The notes beneath the pieces were generated by a model, which searched no databases, was not told where the DNA came from, and saw only the letters and a program-made list of their open reading frames with translations. 31,844 nt of DNA, from assembly GCA_019649035.1 (NCBI GenBank), contig BMAT01000911.1, positions 217,693 through 249,536 on the forward strand. Reading direction: 5' to 3'. The DNA comes from Elysia marginata (lineage: Eukaryota; Mollusca; Gastropoda; Plakobranchidae). A program made the translations under genes and the position numbers. Shown in pieces: positions 1 through 20,237 of this stretch; the stretch's first letter is position 1, and the number at the start of each line of letters is the position of its first letter.

Positions 1-2843
1 CTATGGCACTCAATAACATAAAACTGTGAAAAGTTAGTTATCCGCAGAAAATTTATATCTCGGGGATAAAGATATGAAAGTATTTTTTTTTACTTTACTT
101 AAATGCCTAGCGGTAGGCCATAATAGTAGGCCCTATTTTTTTTTTAAATTAATTTGTCAACTCAGGTGTTAGATTTAGCTGTTAAGCTCATCGTATGTTA
201 GATGCATGAAAATCCTACTAACTAGTAACTCAGAAGTAAAAACAAACCTCTATCGGTTACAGAATCTTTAAGTCTTAAAAGACTTTCGACCAGCATGGAC
301 ATTTTAAGGACATTTTGAATACGTTTCTTTTTATTTTAAAAAGGCCATAAAACGCCAGAAGCTCGTTGCTTTATGGTGAAAGCAAGATTAGAAATCTCTT
401 TCCCGGACAAAGATGAATTTAGCCCTGCAAAAATGCTAGCCTACTTAGCCTACCGCAAAGCTAGGCCTACTGGGTACAACAATGATCGCCGGGAAAAATA
501 CAACCTAGTATGTTGTCTTTGGGTATGCATACCGTAGCGTAAAGGTCAAGAAAGCATTTAATTTTTTTGCCAACATTTTTAAATGTATTAAATATTCAAG
601 AAGTCATTTGGGGCTCTAAAATTAATTAATTTTGTAATACTTGCGCCGCTATAAATATGAAATTGGTAATGACACTGATAGAAATCAAACATAGCTTTCG
701 TGCAAGAAATTTTAAAAAAAAGAAAGAAAACGGGAAAATTGGTAGATCTACCGATACAAAATTTAAAAGAAAACAAAGTAGTTTAGCAGCCATGGTGTAA
801 CGGAAGGTATGTCTGTCAAAGTAAATTCAAAGATAGGCATTGGTTAAAATAGAAACTGTTGAGGCGTAAGGCTAGTTGTGAAGTCGTGAAGGTGGGGGTA
901 ACGAGCAGTTAGATAGATAGAGCAAAATAAGAGAAAAAGAGACAGTGAGATTAAGAAGAAGAGACATAAGACAAAAAGTGAAAAATAGAAAGAAAAGAAG
1001 AAAGAGGAGAGAAATAATGAGGAGGAGGAGGAGGAGGAGGACTGTTAAGGTTATCTAACCTTCACTGTTATGGCTCTCTAACCTTTAGCCTAACCTGGCT
1101 AAAAAATGTGCACTCTGCTGTAAGATAATAATTTTTTATCGTCCATCTCACTTCTACCGGAGAAAATTTGTAGACATACTCTTCGCTATAGCTGTAGTAT
1201 AACCTGTCTTCGCTATACATGTTCCGTGTTTGTTATGCTTGGTTACGCAATAACTATACATGTTCGTGTCCGTGACATAACCCGCGAGAGCTCTCCTGCG
1301 CGAGTCCGCTTCCGGGTTAGTCCAAGAATCCAACGTGCAAATAAATGTTGTAAACAAGAACTCGCCTTGCTCCCTCAGTTCATTTGTAACGCTTTAAACG
1401 TATCCAATACCCATAATACTACAATAGCGTAACGCCAACGGTATGGTTTACGAATGAAGTTATATGAATAAGAGAACATAATCATGGGCTTAAGTTTATA
1501 AAAAGCAAAATTGAATATTAGGAGGATAGAACGTACAGAGAGTACCATAGAGAAGGCTGAGTGGTAGCCGAGAAAGATAAACCACCACTACCATTCACCG
1601 TGCAAAAATGGTCCAACTAAGATGATGTTGAAGAAAACATGCGTTTACAATAAAACATTTCGTGCATGGAATAGAGTTTTTGTTGTATGTATAGTAAGTA
1701 AATTAATGTTTGTACAATTTGAATCATTCTTGTTCCCTATTTTACCGTTTTATACAAGTTTCTTTCATGCCGGTACTTATTTCTGTTTTCCTAATGTCAG
1801 CTTGATTATGCCATACACATCCCATGCCTATAGTCTCTTCTGTTAGCGTTATTGGTGACACGTTTATTATTATGTAGTCTGGGCGCCTTTCATTTAAGTA
1901 CCTAGTTAAACTCTGGCACTGTGTTGAAGTTTTCTTAAGAAGTTAAGATGTCCTGTCAAGAGGCGCATTGTTTTGGTTATTGCAAGAAACATAGATGTAC
2001 ACGAAATAACATAATTATACACAAAACATCAATTTCGCAAATGGTACATTTACTAAAATTATACACTTACGAGGAATGAAGTATGTGTTCGTAAAAAACA
2101 TGAGCAGCAGTTAAATGAATTTAACGGAAGTTGATAAGAACGATTATCGATAGCGTTCTAGTCTAATTATGATGCTTGAAGGCTTTCCTGAACGTTCAGA
2201 GAAATCTATATGGTTGTACAGTGAGTGGTGTTTATCTTTTACAGTCGAGATGATTTTGCTTTCAGTTTCACAGAGATTCAATAAATTTGTGTTTAGAAAA
2301 CTCGTTATTTGGTTGGCAAATGTTGTTACATTTCCTTTTAATTGAGTCAATTTTCCTTGTCATCTTTTTGTTTACATTTCCTCCCCAAACCAACCAACAC
2401 AAAACAAACGACGCTTTCGATTATTGCCTTACCAAAGAGGCTTTGGAGCGCGTTTTAAGTGTGGAAATTTGTATTCAGGTTCATCTTACTTAATTAAGAG
2501 ACAACAAGATGTGGTTGAATGGTGTTAAAAGCAGATGAAATAGTTTCTGCAATAGCTTTTAGGTACCGGTACATCAAGAGGTCCCTAAGCATCTTCTACA
2601 CTTTTTTTCTCTATATACGCAAAACGTTTGTATAAAGAATAAAGATAACAAACGGGATTGCTGGCACGGTAGTTAGACTCTTGTATAGTATACGCTTCCA
2701 AAAACTTCAAATGGTTGCCTTTGTTGCGATTTGGATCTTCCCGTTCAAGTAAAGGAGCCGCTTAGACTTAGAGAGGCTACGCAAGGGCCTTCGCTATGAA
2801 ACTTCTTTTTAAAGGAGCGTAGTGGCGACATGGTATAAGCTAT
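1..2843. other. No gene recognised
   Basis: AT-rich DNA with only short chance reading frames. It holds the purine-rich tract (917-1040) and a small CpG-rich patch at 1275-1320 that includes GAGAGCTCTC and CTTCCGGG, which might be promoter-like; no adjoining exon was found. Confidence 0.6.
917..1040 (+). repeat. Purine-rich tract ending in (GGA)n
   Basis: About 120 bases almost entirely A and G, ending in seven GGA/GAG triplets at 1019-1040. Low-complexity polypurine DNA; no gene. Confidence 0.85.
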
Positions 2844-2990
2844 CTTTCTCTAAGTGGCAATGCGGTGGGTGGCGAAGCATCTATAAGTCGAAAGTTCGAA
2901 TCATACCAAGGACAGACATTTCGTACATGTCCACCTAAAAGCCTACGTCTATCCACTGCTAATTTCATACCTTAAAAATCTTTCAATTAT
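2844..2990 (+). mobile_element. Decayed tRNA-derived SINE, copy 1
   Basis: The stretch from CTTTCTCTAAG holds a pol III B-box-like AAGTTCGAATCA near 2891-2902 and aligns by eye, over about 145 bases, with the minus strand of 28020-28166. Shared blocks include GCGGTG.GTG..GAAGC, ACCAAGG, AAGCCTAC.TCT..CCACT and the 3' end CTTTCAAT.ATT. A good A box is not clear. The minisatellite starts directly after it. Confidence 0.5.
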
Positions 2991-4498
2991 TCGATTTAGC
3001 AGCGGTAGTGTGCTCACGGATCGTTGTCGCAGTGAGTATGTTCTCACGGATCAGAATCGCGACGGTCGTGCTCTTGCGGGTCGATATCATGGCCGTCTTG
3101 TTCTGAACGGTCCATGTCGCGACAATGGTGTTCTCTCGGTTCGGTGTCGCGGCGGTCGTGTTCTCGAGGATCGTTTTCGAGGTGGTCGTGTTCTCGTTGG
3201 TCGGCGGTCGTGTTCCCACGGATCCGAATCACGATGGTCTTTTTTAGGGTCAATGATGGTGTTCTTGCAAGTCGATGTCGCAGCGGTCGTGTTTTCTCGG
3301 TTTGGTGTCATGGCGGTCATTTTCGCTCGTTTTGATGTGGAGGAGATCATGTTCTCGCGGGTCTGTGTGGCGGCGGTCGTATTTTCGCGGGTCGGTGGTT
3401 GCGTTCTCAAGCGTCTATGATATGGCAGTCATATTCTTAAGGATCGGAATCGCAATGGCCGTTTTCTCTCAGTTTGGCGTCGCTGCGGTCATGTTATCGC
3501 GATTGCGGGGGTCGTATTCTTTCGGGCCTGTGTCACGCCGGTCATATTTTTGCGGGTGGCTGTGTACTCATGGGTAGATGGCGCGGTGGTCGTGTTCATA
3601 CAGATCAGAATCGCGGAGGTCATGTTCGCGCAGGTTGGCATTTTTCTTCTTGTGGATCGTTATCGCGGCAGTCGTGTTCTGAACGGCAGATTTCGCGCCA
3701 ATAGTGTTCTCTTGGTTAGGTATGGTGGTGGTCGTATTTGCTCGGTTCGTTGCCGAGGAGGTCATGTTCTTGCGGGTTGGTGTCGCTGCGGTCGTAATTT
3801 AGCAGGTCGACGGTTGTGTCCTCACGGGTAGATGGTGCCGTGGTCGTGTTCTTACAGATCGTAATTGGTGGTCGTGTTCTCTTGGTTTGGTGTCATGGTG
3901 GTTGTTTTTGCTCGGTTTGATGTCGTGAAGGTCATGTTCTTGCGGGCCGTGTGGCGGCAGTAGTATTTTTGTGAGTCGGTGGTTGGTTCTTACGGGTCGT
4001 GTTCTAAAGGATCAGAATCGCGGTAGTCGTATTTTTTCGGTTTAGTGTCGCTGTGGCCATGTTATTACGGTGGCGGCAGTCGTGTTCTTGCGCGTCATTG
4101 TCGGGCGTTCATATTTTCGCGGTGGTCGTGTTCTGACAGATCAGAATCGCAATGGTCATGTCTTTGTGGGTCGGCGGTTGTGTTCTTGTGGGTTAATATC
4201 GCGACAGTCGTGTTCTCGACGGTCGGTGTCGCGGCGGTCATGTTCTCTGGGTTCAGTGTCGTGGTGGTGGTGTTCGCTCGTTTTGATTTCGACGCGATGG
4301 TGTTCTCGCTGGTCAGTGTGGCGGCGGTCGTATTTCCGCGGGTCGGCGTTTGCGTTCTCACAGATCGATGGCGCGGCATTGATGTGCTTACGTATTGTAA
4401 TGGCAATGGTTGTGTTATCTCAGTTTAATATTGTTGCGGTCATGTTCTCGCGGATCGCGGTGATGGCTGTCGTATGTCGGTATTGTTGCAGATGTGGG

Positions 4499-4532
4499 TT
4501 TTTTTTTTGTTTTTTGTTTTTTGTTTTTTTTT
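4499..4532 (+). repeat. T-rich interruption (T-runs separated by G) in the minisatellite
   Basis: Four T runs of 6 to 10 separated by single Gs break the array here; the ordinary unit resumes with GCGGTCGGC. It could be a degenerate expansion or an inserted poly-T. Confidence 0.7.
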
Positions 4533-4841
4533 GCGGTCGGCATTTGTTTCGTCATGGGTATATGGCGCGGTGGTCGTGTTCTCATGGGTTAGAATCACGA
4601 TGGTCATGTTGTTGCGGGCCGGAGGTTGTGTTCTTGCGTGTCGATATGGCGACAACCATGCTCTGAACGGTCGATATCACGGCGGTCGTGTTGTCCTCGA
4701 TCGGCAGTTGTGTTCTCAGGATAGTTATAGCGATGTCGTTTTTTATGCGGGTCCATGTTTGTGTTTTTGCGGGTCTGTATCACGGCAATCGTGCTCTCTC
4801 GGTTCATGACTCATGTTTTCACGGGTCAGTGTGGCGGTGGA

Positions 4842-4885
4842 ACAGACATCAACCTATAAATAGCTATTTATAGGTTGAGGTCTGT
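4842..4885. repeat. Near-perfect 44-bp palindrome inside the minisatellite
   Basis: Two 22-base arms with no loop, centred on AGCT between 4863 and 4864, with one mismatch (4848/4879). The inner arm is AACCTATAAATAGC. The AT-rich palindrome is compositionally foreign to the GC-rich array around it, so it looks like an insertion or a replication-derived inverted duplication. Confidence 0.85.
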
Positions 4886-5835
4886 GGGTGGTGGTCGTGT
4901 TCTCTCAGTCCACGACTCATGTTCTCACTGGTCGATGACACGGTTTTGGAATCGCGATGGTCTTGATCTCTCAGTTAGGTGTCACTGCAGTTATGTTTTC
5001 ACATCCGCGGCGGTCGTGCTCTCGCGGGTTGGTGTCGCGGTGGTCTTTTTCTCACGAATTAGAAACGCGATGGTCACGTTCTCACGGTTTGGTGTCGCGG
5101 CGATCATGTTCTCTCTGTTTGGTGTTGGTGCGGTCATTTTCTTGCGACGCGGCGGTTGTTTTTTCGCGGATCGGCGGTTGTGTCCTCACAGGTAGATGGC
5201 GTGGTGGTCGTGTTCTCACGGATTGGAATCGGGAAGGTCATGTTCTTGCGGGTCAGCGATCGGGTTATTTTCGTGGGTCAGTGTAGCGACGGGTTCAATT
5301 GTCACGATTCGGTGTCGCGGTGGTCGTGTCGTCTCGGTGTCACGGCGGTCGTGTCATCTTGGTGTCACGGTGGTGTTATCTCAGTTCAGTGTCGCGGCGG
5401 TTGTGTTTCAGCAGTCGTGTTCTTTCGTGATGGTCATGTTCTCATGGGTGGGTGTCGCAGTGGCCCCTGATCTCAAAGGTTGTCGTGTATTCATGTTTAG
5501 GTATCACGGCGGCTGTTTTCTCGCGGTGGTCGTGTATTCTCATTTTAATGTCGAGTTCTCTCGGTTTGGTGCCACAGTGGTTGTGTTCTCACGGGTCGGT
5601 GTCGCTGTATTATGGCGGGTTGGCGGTTGTGTATGTCGCGGGTCGATGACATCTTGGTTGTGGTCTCTCTGCTCAGTGTCGCGACAGTTGTGTTCTTGCA
5701 GGCCGGTATCGTGATGGTCATGTTTGTGTTGGTCAATGACGCGGTGGTCGTTTTCAATTTTACGCCGGTCTGTTTCGCGGTGGTCCTTTTCTAACATGTT
5801 GGTGTTAAGGTGGGCGACATATCGCGGGTCGGTGT

Positions 5836-7237
5836 ATTTATTTGGGTATGTATTTAAATTTTTTTACCACAGTTTCTGTCATACAATGCTCAATAACAAA
5901 ACAGTAAGATCAGTAGTATTCGTAATATTTTATGGGCACTATTTAATGCATGATATAAGCCTATGCAACATAGAATCGAACAAAATGTATTGCAATGAAA
6001 ACTTGGAGGCTATGGTTATTATATTAGGCTGCATGCACTGATTTTAAAGCCTCTGCGACGTCGCTCCACGATTAGTTTGGTACATTAGTGCCTTCTTTCA
6101 CATTAATCATTTAATGATTAATTTTTTCACCGCACATGCTCCAGTGTGCTCAGACTTAGAATGAAAAACTAAATAAAGCACCCTTTAGCCTCAAAGCCTC
6201 TCTCGTCGCGCCGTTGCCCCAAACCTTTCCACCACAAAACATGTAAAATAATGTAGCATTGTAGTGGCGACAACATTTTACAAAAGAATATGAGAATTCC
6301 TGCTGAGTGACTCTGGCTTTTTCTGCGCGTCTCACTCTCAGTGGCTTTCTGGTCCTCTTTCTTTTACCGATTTCATAACTGACGATTTTGCGTGTGCTTA
6401 GGGTATACAGATCATATGAAAAAAAGATAGGTCATAGCGATTTGGCGTTAGTCAAACCGTGGCGTGCATTTATCAGACGTGCATTTAAGGGGATACTACT
6501 GCACAACTACACGTATATGTATCTTGGTTTCCAAAATTTGATTGGTGGAAAGTTTTTTGTTTAAATTTGTACTGCTCTGCAGCACGAGCCTCAAGAAGAT
6601 GTGTAGTCAGATCCAGATAATTTCAGTTGAATAATTAAAATAACAGCATAATGCAAACTAAATATATATATTACCAGTGTTTTTTTCTCGTTTATAATAT
6701 AATATATGATAAGTTTAATACAGGTAATTTGAAGGTGCTAAAACTAGATTGGACTGTACATCGATATTCCCTTTCTTTCACAGCAATTTTAGGTTTTGCG
6801 TTTTTACACCCTTCAAAATAGGTATAATCAGAGATATGATAATTATGTTGAGTTTTCATTGACAGTTACAAAAATCTAATAAATGTATCAAAATTGCTAC
6901 TTGCGATTCTTTAACTGCGCATAGCAAGCACTGATGGCTTAAAATCATGTACATGTACTTAAAAAAAAAATTGGTTGCTATTAGGGGTCAGAATACAGTG
7001 GCTGTATGTCACTTAAAGACAATCTGATACTCTCATACTGTAACAGCCTACTTATTTTGATATAGGGTTGCATCCTCAGGATCAGGAGCACTTTTATGAG
7101 CACAAGATGCACTAACTCAGTAACTAGTAGCCTACAGGTGTATTTAACTCAGTATAATGTACTTTCTAAAGTCAAACCTGTTAAACCGATGCAGCTTGAG
7201 TAGTGAAGTTGAACAGCCAAAGTAATCGCACTGTTTA
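5836..7237. other. No gene recognised
   Basis: AT-rich DNA between the minisatellite and the first MITE. Apart from the palindrome at 6102-6122 and scattered ACATGTA words, I see nothing to annotate. Confidence 0.6.
6102..6122. repeat. Perfect 21-bp AT-rich palindrome
   Basis: ATTAATCATT and its exact inverse around a single T. It contains several ATTA homeodomain cores, but such words are common by chance in AT-rich DNA. Confidence 0.75.
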
Positions 7238-7429
7238 CAGTGGAGTCCACTTAATTTCAACACCTTTATAGGGAACGTGGGCTTAAAATCAAGTTTGTTT
7301 GCAGTCCCATTTTGTATTTATTTATACATGTACATGTATTTTTGTAATACATGTAGTTAAAATCAGCACTTGCTTAAAATAGAGACATTTCCTTAGTCTC
7401 TAGATGTTGACTTTATCAGGATTTCACTG
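7238..7429. mobile_element. 192-bp pogo/Tigger-like MITE with TA flanks
   Basis: The ends are inverted: the left begins CAGTGGAGTCCACTTAA and the right, read on the minus strand, CAGTGAAATCCTGATAA, matching at about 19 of 27 positions including CAGTG and TCAACA. TA lies directly outside both ends (7236-7237, 7430-7431), as in Tc1/mariner-superfamily insertions. There is no coding capacity. Confidence 0.65.
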
Positions 7430-7692
7430 TAAATATATCATTTTATATGTGTAAGTTTCTAGATGATTCTCTATTAGTTCACTCCTAAGCAGATTGAGTT
7501 GTTCATTTTCACCATATTGATAGTAATAAAATGTACATGTAGTAGAAAACCAATGGTTTAAATTTGTCCGAGTTCTAAGTTGTTATACTTATAGGCCCTA
7601 GTTGTTGATCTTTAGATAAATGTTTTAGTCAGTGTCATTGTCTTATTTATTATTGGTTTTATGGATAATGAGTGTTGATGATTTCTCCCCAG

Positions 7693-7790
7693 GAATTCCT
7701 TTATATAGTGTGAAGGGAACAGTCCTGAGTGAGTTTATAGTTTGCCCAGGACCCGGAGTCAAAGTTGATACTTTGTTGTCATCAGTCTGA
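7693..7790 (+). CDS. Weak candidate 3' exon of an unknown plus-strand gene
   Basis: After a fair acceptor (TTTCTCCCCAG at 7682-7692), one frame is open for 31 codons, includes LSEFIVCPGPGVKVDTLL and ends at TGA (7788-7790). I recognise no family and see no partner exon. It may be chance. Confidence 0.15.
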
Positions 7791-7954
7791 AACAAAATGT
7801 TGTGTTGGTTCTGAGGGTTAAACTAAGTTTGGAACCAGCTTTTAATTGTAAGTAATCATACATCTGTCCATGTTGGGTCATTGTACGCAGCATTAGTCAT
7901 AGTTTCATCTTTGTAGTTGTAGTAGGGTTGTAATGTAGCTTTCCTTTGTTTCAG

Positions 7955-8029
7955 GGTTGGAGGCTAGGCCAAGTACGACAGAAGTTGACTTCACCTCAGT
8001 ACGACTAGCATCTACCTGTCGTGTAATAG
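7955..8029 (+). CDS. Weak candidate internal exon, 75 nt, unknown gene
   Basis: Bounded by a strong acceptor (CTTTCCTTTGTTTCAG) and a donor AATAG|GTAAAT. One frame is open throughout (it includes RPSTTEVDFTSVRLASTC) and the length is a multiple of three. No homology is recognised, and the stop in the preceding candidate exon argues against a simple join. Confidence 0.18.
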
Positions 8030-8523
8030 GTAAATAGTTTATACTATTATTAAATGTCCTAAGTAAGAATGATCATACCTGTGTGGTGATAAAGATTTAA
8101 TATTAATTTCAAGCCTGATTGGCACGTCAGAATAAAACTTCAGGGAAATATTTACATATTAACTTCATTTGTAATGCCAACTACCCTTGGTGGCAATCTT
8201 GGTATTATACATATACATGTAATTTGTAGCCTTATTGGCTGAGAAAGTAACTGCTATACAGTATTCTTGTGTTTATGCACATGTAATGTGTTATTTGTAA
8301 ATTGTATCATTAATTAAGTATTTATGTTGTTAAATTGTTAAATTTTGACAAGTTGTTACTTGTTTCTTTGTTGTGCATTTTTGTGCACAGTCCAGTCAAT
8401 AATCAGCGGTCTGTGACACAGAGTAATGTTTGTTTTTCACTTCAACATTGAGCTTTGATTTATAAACAGAAAAATCCCAGACCACCTTGTTGATCATCTT
8501 TATTAATACTGTATATGTCTTGC

Positions 8524-8585
8524 ATCCTGAGTGAATGAGTTGGATGTCTCAATTTCCGCCTTTAAAGGAATTGCTGTTTTGAACT
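8524..8585 (+). repeat. Dispersed repeat, copy 1
   Basis: Shares GTGAATGAGT, CCTTTAAAGG-like, TTGCTG and TTTTGAAC in the same order with 13413-13472. See the finding on three copies. Confidence 0.45.
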
Positions 8586-8747
8586 AAACTTTTCTAAGCT
8601 TCCAAACGTCAATAGTTTTTGTTGATTAAAATAAAGGGAAAAAGTTCACCTTTAAATGACATTTTCTCAAATAAAAAAAGAAACTTCAGACTTATTTGCC
8701 CTGGATCTGAGACATTTTATTTAGGAAATCACACTCACAGACAGTGC

Positions 8748-8909
8748 AGTCCATATAATTCAAACCTGGATAATTTGAATATTTGCTTACTTTTAACTGT
8801 ATTCAGATTGCTGGTATGAATGGGTTTTCTTTTGTCTTGTATACTGATAATTCAGTTTTTGTATGATTCAAATTTACATTTTGTTCTCATGGGATTTGAA
8901 ACTGGACTG
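8748..8909. mobile_element. ~160-bp MITE-like element, family 2
   Basis: The left end CAGTCCATATAATTCAAACC and the minus-strand right end CAGTCCAGTTTCAAATCC are imperfect inverted repeats. TA flanks the right end; the left flank is TG, presumably mutated. The interior repeats TATAATTCAAA-like words in both orientations. It shares its left end with the element at 11023. Confidence 0.5.
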
Positions 8910-9066
8910 TATCTAAATTTTGCAAGAGAAGAGTGTAGCTAAAGAAAAGACAACTGATGATATCAACATAATAGCCAATCATGATCAAAGCTTCACATGC
9001 ATGCATGCTGGAAAAAAAATGCAAGCAAGACAACTTGTACCATTTTATCCATAGGCTCTGCATAAA

Positions 9067-9072
9067 TTTATT
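9067..9072 (-). terminator. RIOK2 polyadenylation signal (AATAAA)
   Basis: A minus-strand AATAAA lies about 46 bases after the RIOK2 stop codon, the first canonical signal downstream. It implies a very short 3' UTR with cleavage near 9040-9055. The UTR holds C- and A-rich homopolymers (9081-9117), which could also make assembly here unreliable. Confidence 0.55.
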
Positions 9073-9117
9073 TTCAAGTTCCCCCCCCTCAAAAAAAAAA
9101 CCACAAAAAAAAACCCA

Positions 9118-18028
<8,911 letters not shown>

Positions 18029-18046
18029 CTTGTTTGTAACAATTCA

Positions 18047-20237
18047 AATACATTAATTACAACAAAGTCTGAAAAGATAGCAAAAAAGCAAAACATTTAT
18101 TTACTTACAAAAATAAAAATATTATTATGAAGCATTGAAAAAGACACTGAAAAGATGCAAAACGAAAAATGGATAGATTTCGAGAACTTTTGAGGGAATT
18201 CGTTCTGTTGTAACTGAGGAATAGGTTTACTGCTAGTGCCTAAAACATATCTCTGATCTGCACTTTTAGAGGAGACACTAGATTTGTGTCTGAACTTTCC
18301 TCTTTCATACTAGGACACAGTCATGTCCAAGCTCTGCCTGAGAGCTTAAAGTACAATTAAAAACAGTTTGTGTCTGAATATGCACAACAATTGTTAGGAC
18401 ATAGATAAGTCCGAATTGTGCTGATGACTCCTCCAGTCGACTCAACGATTACTGAGAAAAGGCCTCCTCTAGAAAAAAGCTTTATTTTAAAAAGGAAATC
18501 TTTATCTCCATAAAGTATAAACCAAAAAAGATCTTGCATGCCTATGATTGCTAACATGGCCTATCTCACTGAACACCTCTAAAAAAACCCAGTGTTTATT
18601 TATAGTTTAGGGCCTAAGGGAAGGGTTTGCCCATTCACCTCACCAAGGCATCTAACGTGACCTTGAAACAACATCTTATGCCTAGACATAACAACAAGCT
18701 TACAAGGTTAGTCTCCCAATACTCATTGCGAGCTCGCTTCACTTCAGCTTTATTTAATACTACTACAGAGCTAACTCAACTGCATCAGATGGAGTCAACT
18801 GAAGTCATATAATCTCAAGGAATATTAAAGGGCTGTTTGACCAAACTAGTCCTAGGCTAGGCCTACATAACAGTAGGCTGAACAAGGCGAGGAAACAGAT
18901 ACTTCAGTTAGGACTAGAGGCTGGAACTGAAAGCAAAACTAAGATTACGATTTACCCATGTTTTTATCCTGAACCTTTTGTTTGGTTGTTCTGCTCAACC
19001 CGCCTTATCTTTTTTGCTATTAAATTGAATTGAATTGATCAGATTGGACGTCGATTTGTTTAATGTTTTCATTTTTATCATAGTAACATAATTATATTTT
19101 ATGTCATTTGTTTAGACTTTACTTCAGTTATTTTTAATCTTTATAAAATTCTGTTATGATAGGCTCAGTCTCTGTGACTTTGATTAATTGACATAAAATT
19201 CATACAAAAAACCCCCATGAAATCAATTCCACTCCCTCTCATAAAAACCAGCAATGGAAAAAAACAACATGCTTCTTGAAAGAAAAAAAAAGCATAGCAT
19301 ATTAGCAGTAGTCCTATAGGCCATACACCCATCCGTTTAATGCCCTTCACCCGAGCACCTACCTACCCCAATGCCTCACTCCCATACATCTACCTATCTT
19401 TTGCCCCACATCTCTTGGTTTTTCTCAGGAATGAGTATTGCAGGTGCAACAGTTACCAGATAATAACAACAAATAGTCTGTGCTAGGCGTAGTCTTGGCT
19501 CTATATTGCCTGTATTGGATTCAACTCAGATGCAGATTGTTGCAGGCCTTGTGGTGTTACAAAGAATATAAAAGATAGTTTCCCTACCACAGTACTATCA
19601 GACCCACCAAAGCGAGAAACTTCGACTTGGGCAAAACTTCAGCAACAATTTCCGCCAATAAGTCATCGCAAAATTGGGAACAATTATTACCCGGTACCCA
19701 TTTCAAAAAGTAAAAAATTCAGACATCCTTGTCAAAATGAGGTATTGGTGGATGATTATTTGCCATATTATTACCACGTGAAAAGTGCATCACTTGTTTA
19801 CTATGAATTAATTAATAGACAGGAATAGACAGGTGTGCCAAAAAATCTTTCCTGGCCATAGGCATTGCTTTCTTTAGGCACATGTAAGAGGGTGATGGGG
19901 GAAAGGGCGCCCCTGAGTCCATATAGCATGCTAAAGACTTCATAGTTCAGTTACTTGCAGGTGGACACTGGTTTGAAGCTAATGTTTGTTTTAACAGGTA
20001 ACCTGACAGCTGCAAGACAGTCGCCAGTTATGAAGCAAACATTTGCATCAATTCAACAGAAAACGGTGTTGCTTTTGTTAGTATTGTAGGGTTGTTGTAC
20101 ATAGATTGTAGGCCTATTGATGGCTGTAACTGTGAGCGTGTACAAAAGTATTGTTTCAAAATTCAAGTTCAAAGTTTCTACTTTCTTTCATGGATCAACT
20201 TCTACTTTATTTCATTGATCAACTTTCGATCGAAAAG
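18047..20237. other. Intergenic, upstream of RIOK2; nothing identified
   Basis: Should contain the RIOK2 promoter and 5' UTR, but no TATA box, CpG island or splice-flanked leader stands out. Short reading frames here have no recognisable similarity. Confidence 0.55.

Larger units (their letters stand above)
2995..5835 (+). repeat. CpG-dense 30-bp minisatellite array (~2.8 kb)
   Basis: A degenerate tandem array with a period of about 30 bases, so roughly 90 units. The recurring core is GGTCGTGTTCTCGCGGGTCG, followed by a ten-base GTGTCGCGG-type linker. By eye the consensus has no A on this strand and about seven CpGs per unit. Copies differ mostly as CG/TG/CA at the same positions. Variant modules, such as AGAATCGCGATGG and TAGATGGCGCGG, recur along the array (for example near 3575, 3829, 5193), hinting at higher-order units. 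Because the period is ten codons, several frames stay open by chance: plus-strand peptides like GGRVLAGRCR and minus-strand ones like REHDRRDTDP. No frame stays open beyond about 200 codons, and no start, splice or homology evidence makes it a gene. A short SINE abuts its left edge. Confidence 0.9.

Noticed and set aside
1226-1432. 68-codon plus-strand open frame in a CpG-rich patch
   Set aside because: No recognisable similarity; an opposite-strand frame of equal length overlaps it.
4070-4666. 198-codon plus-strand open frame in the minisatellite
   Set aside because: It is a by-product of the 30-base period; all frames show similar open runs, and there is no homology, start context or splice evidence.
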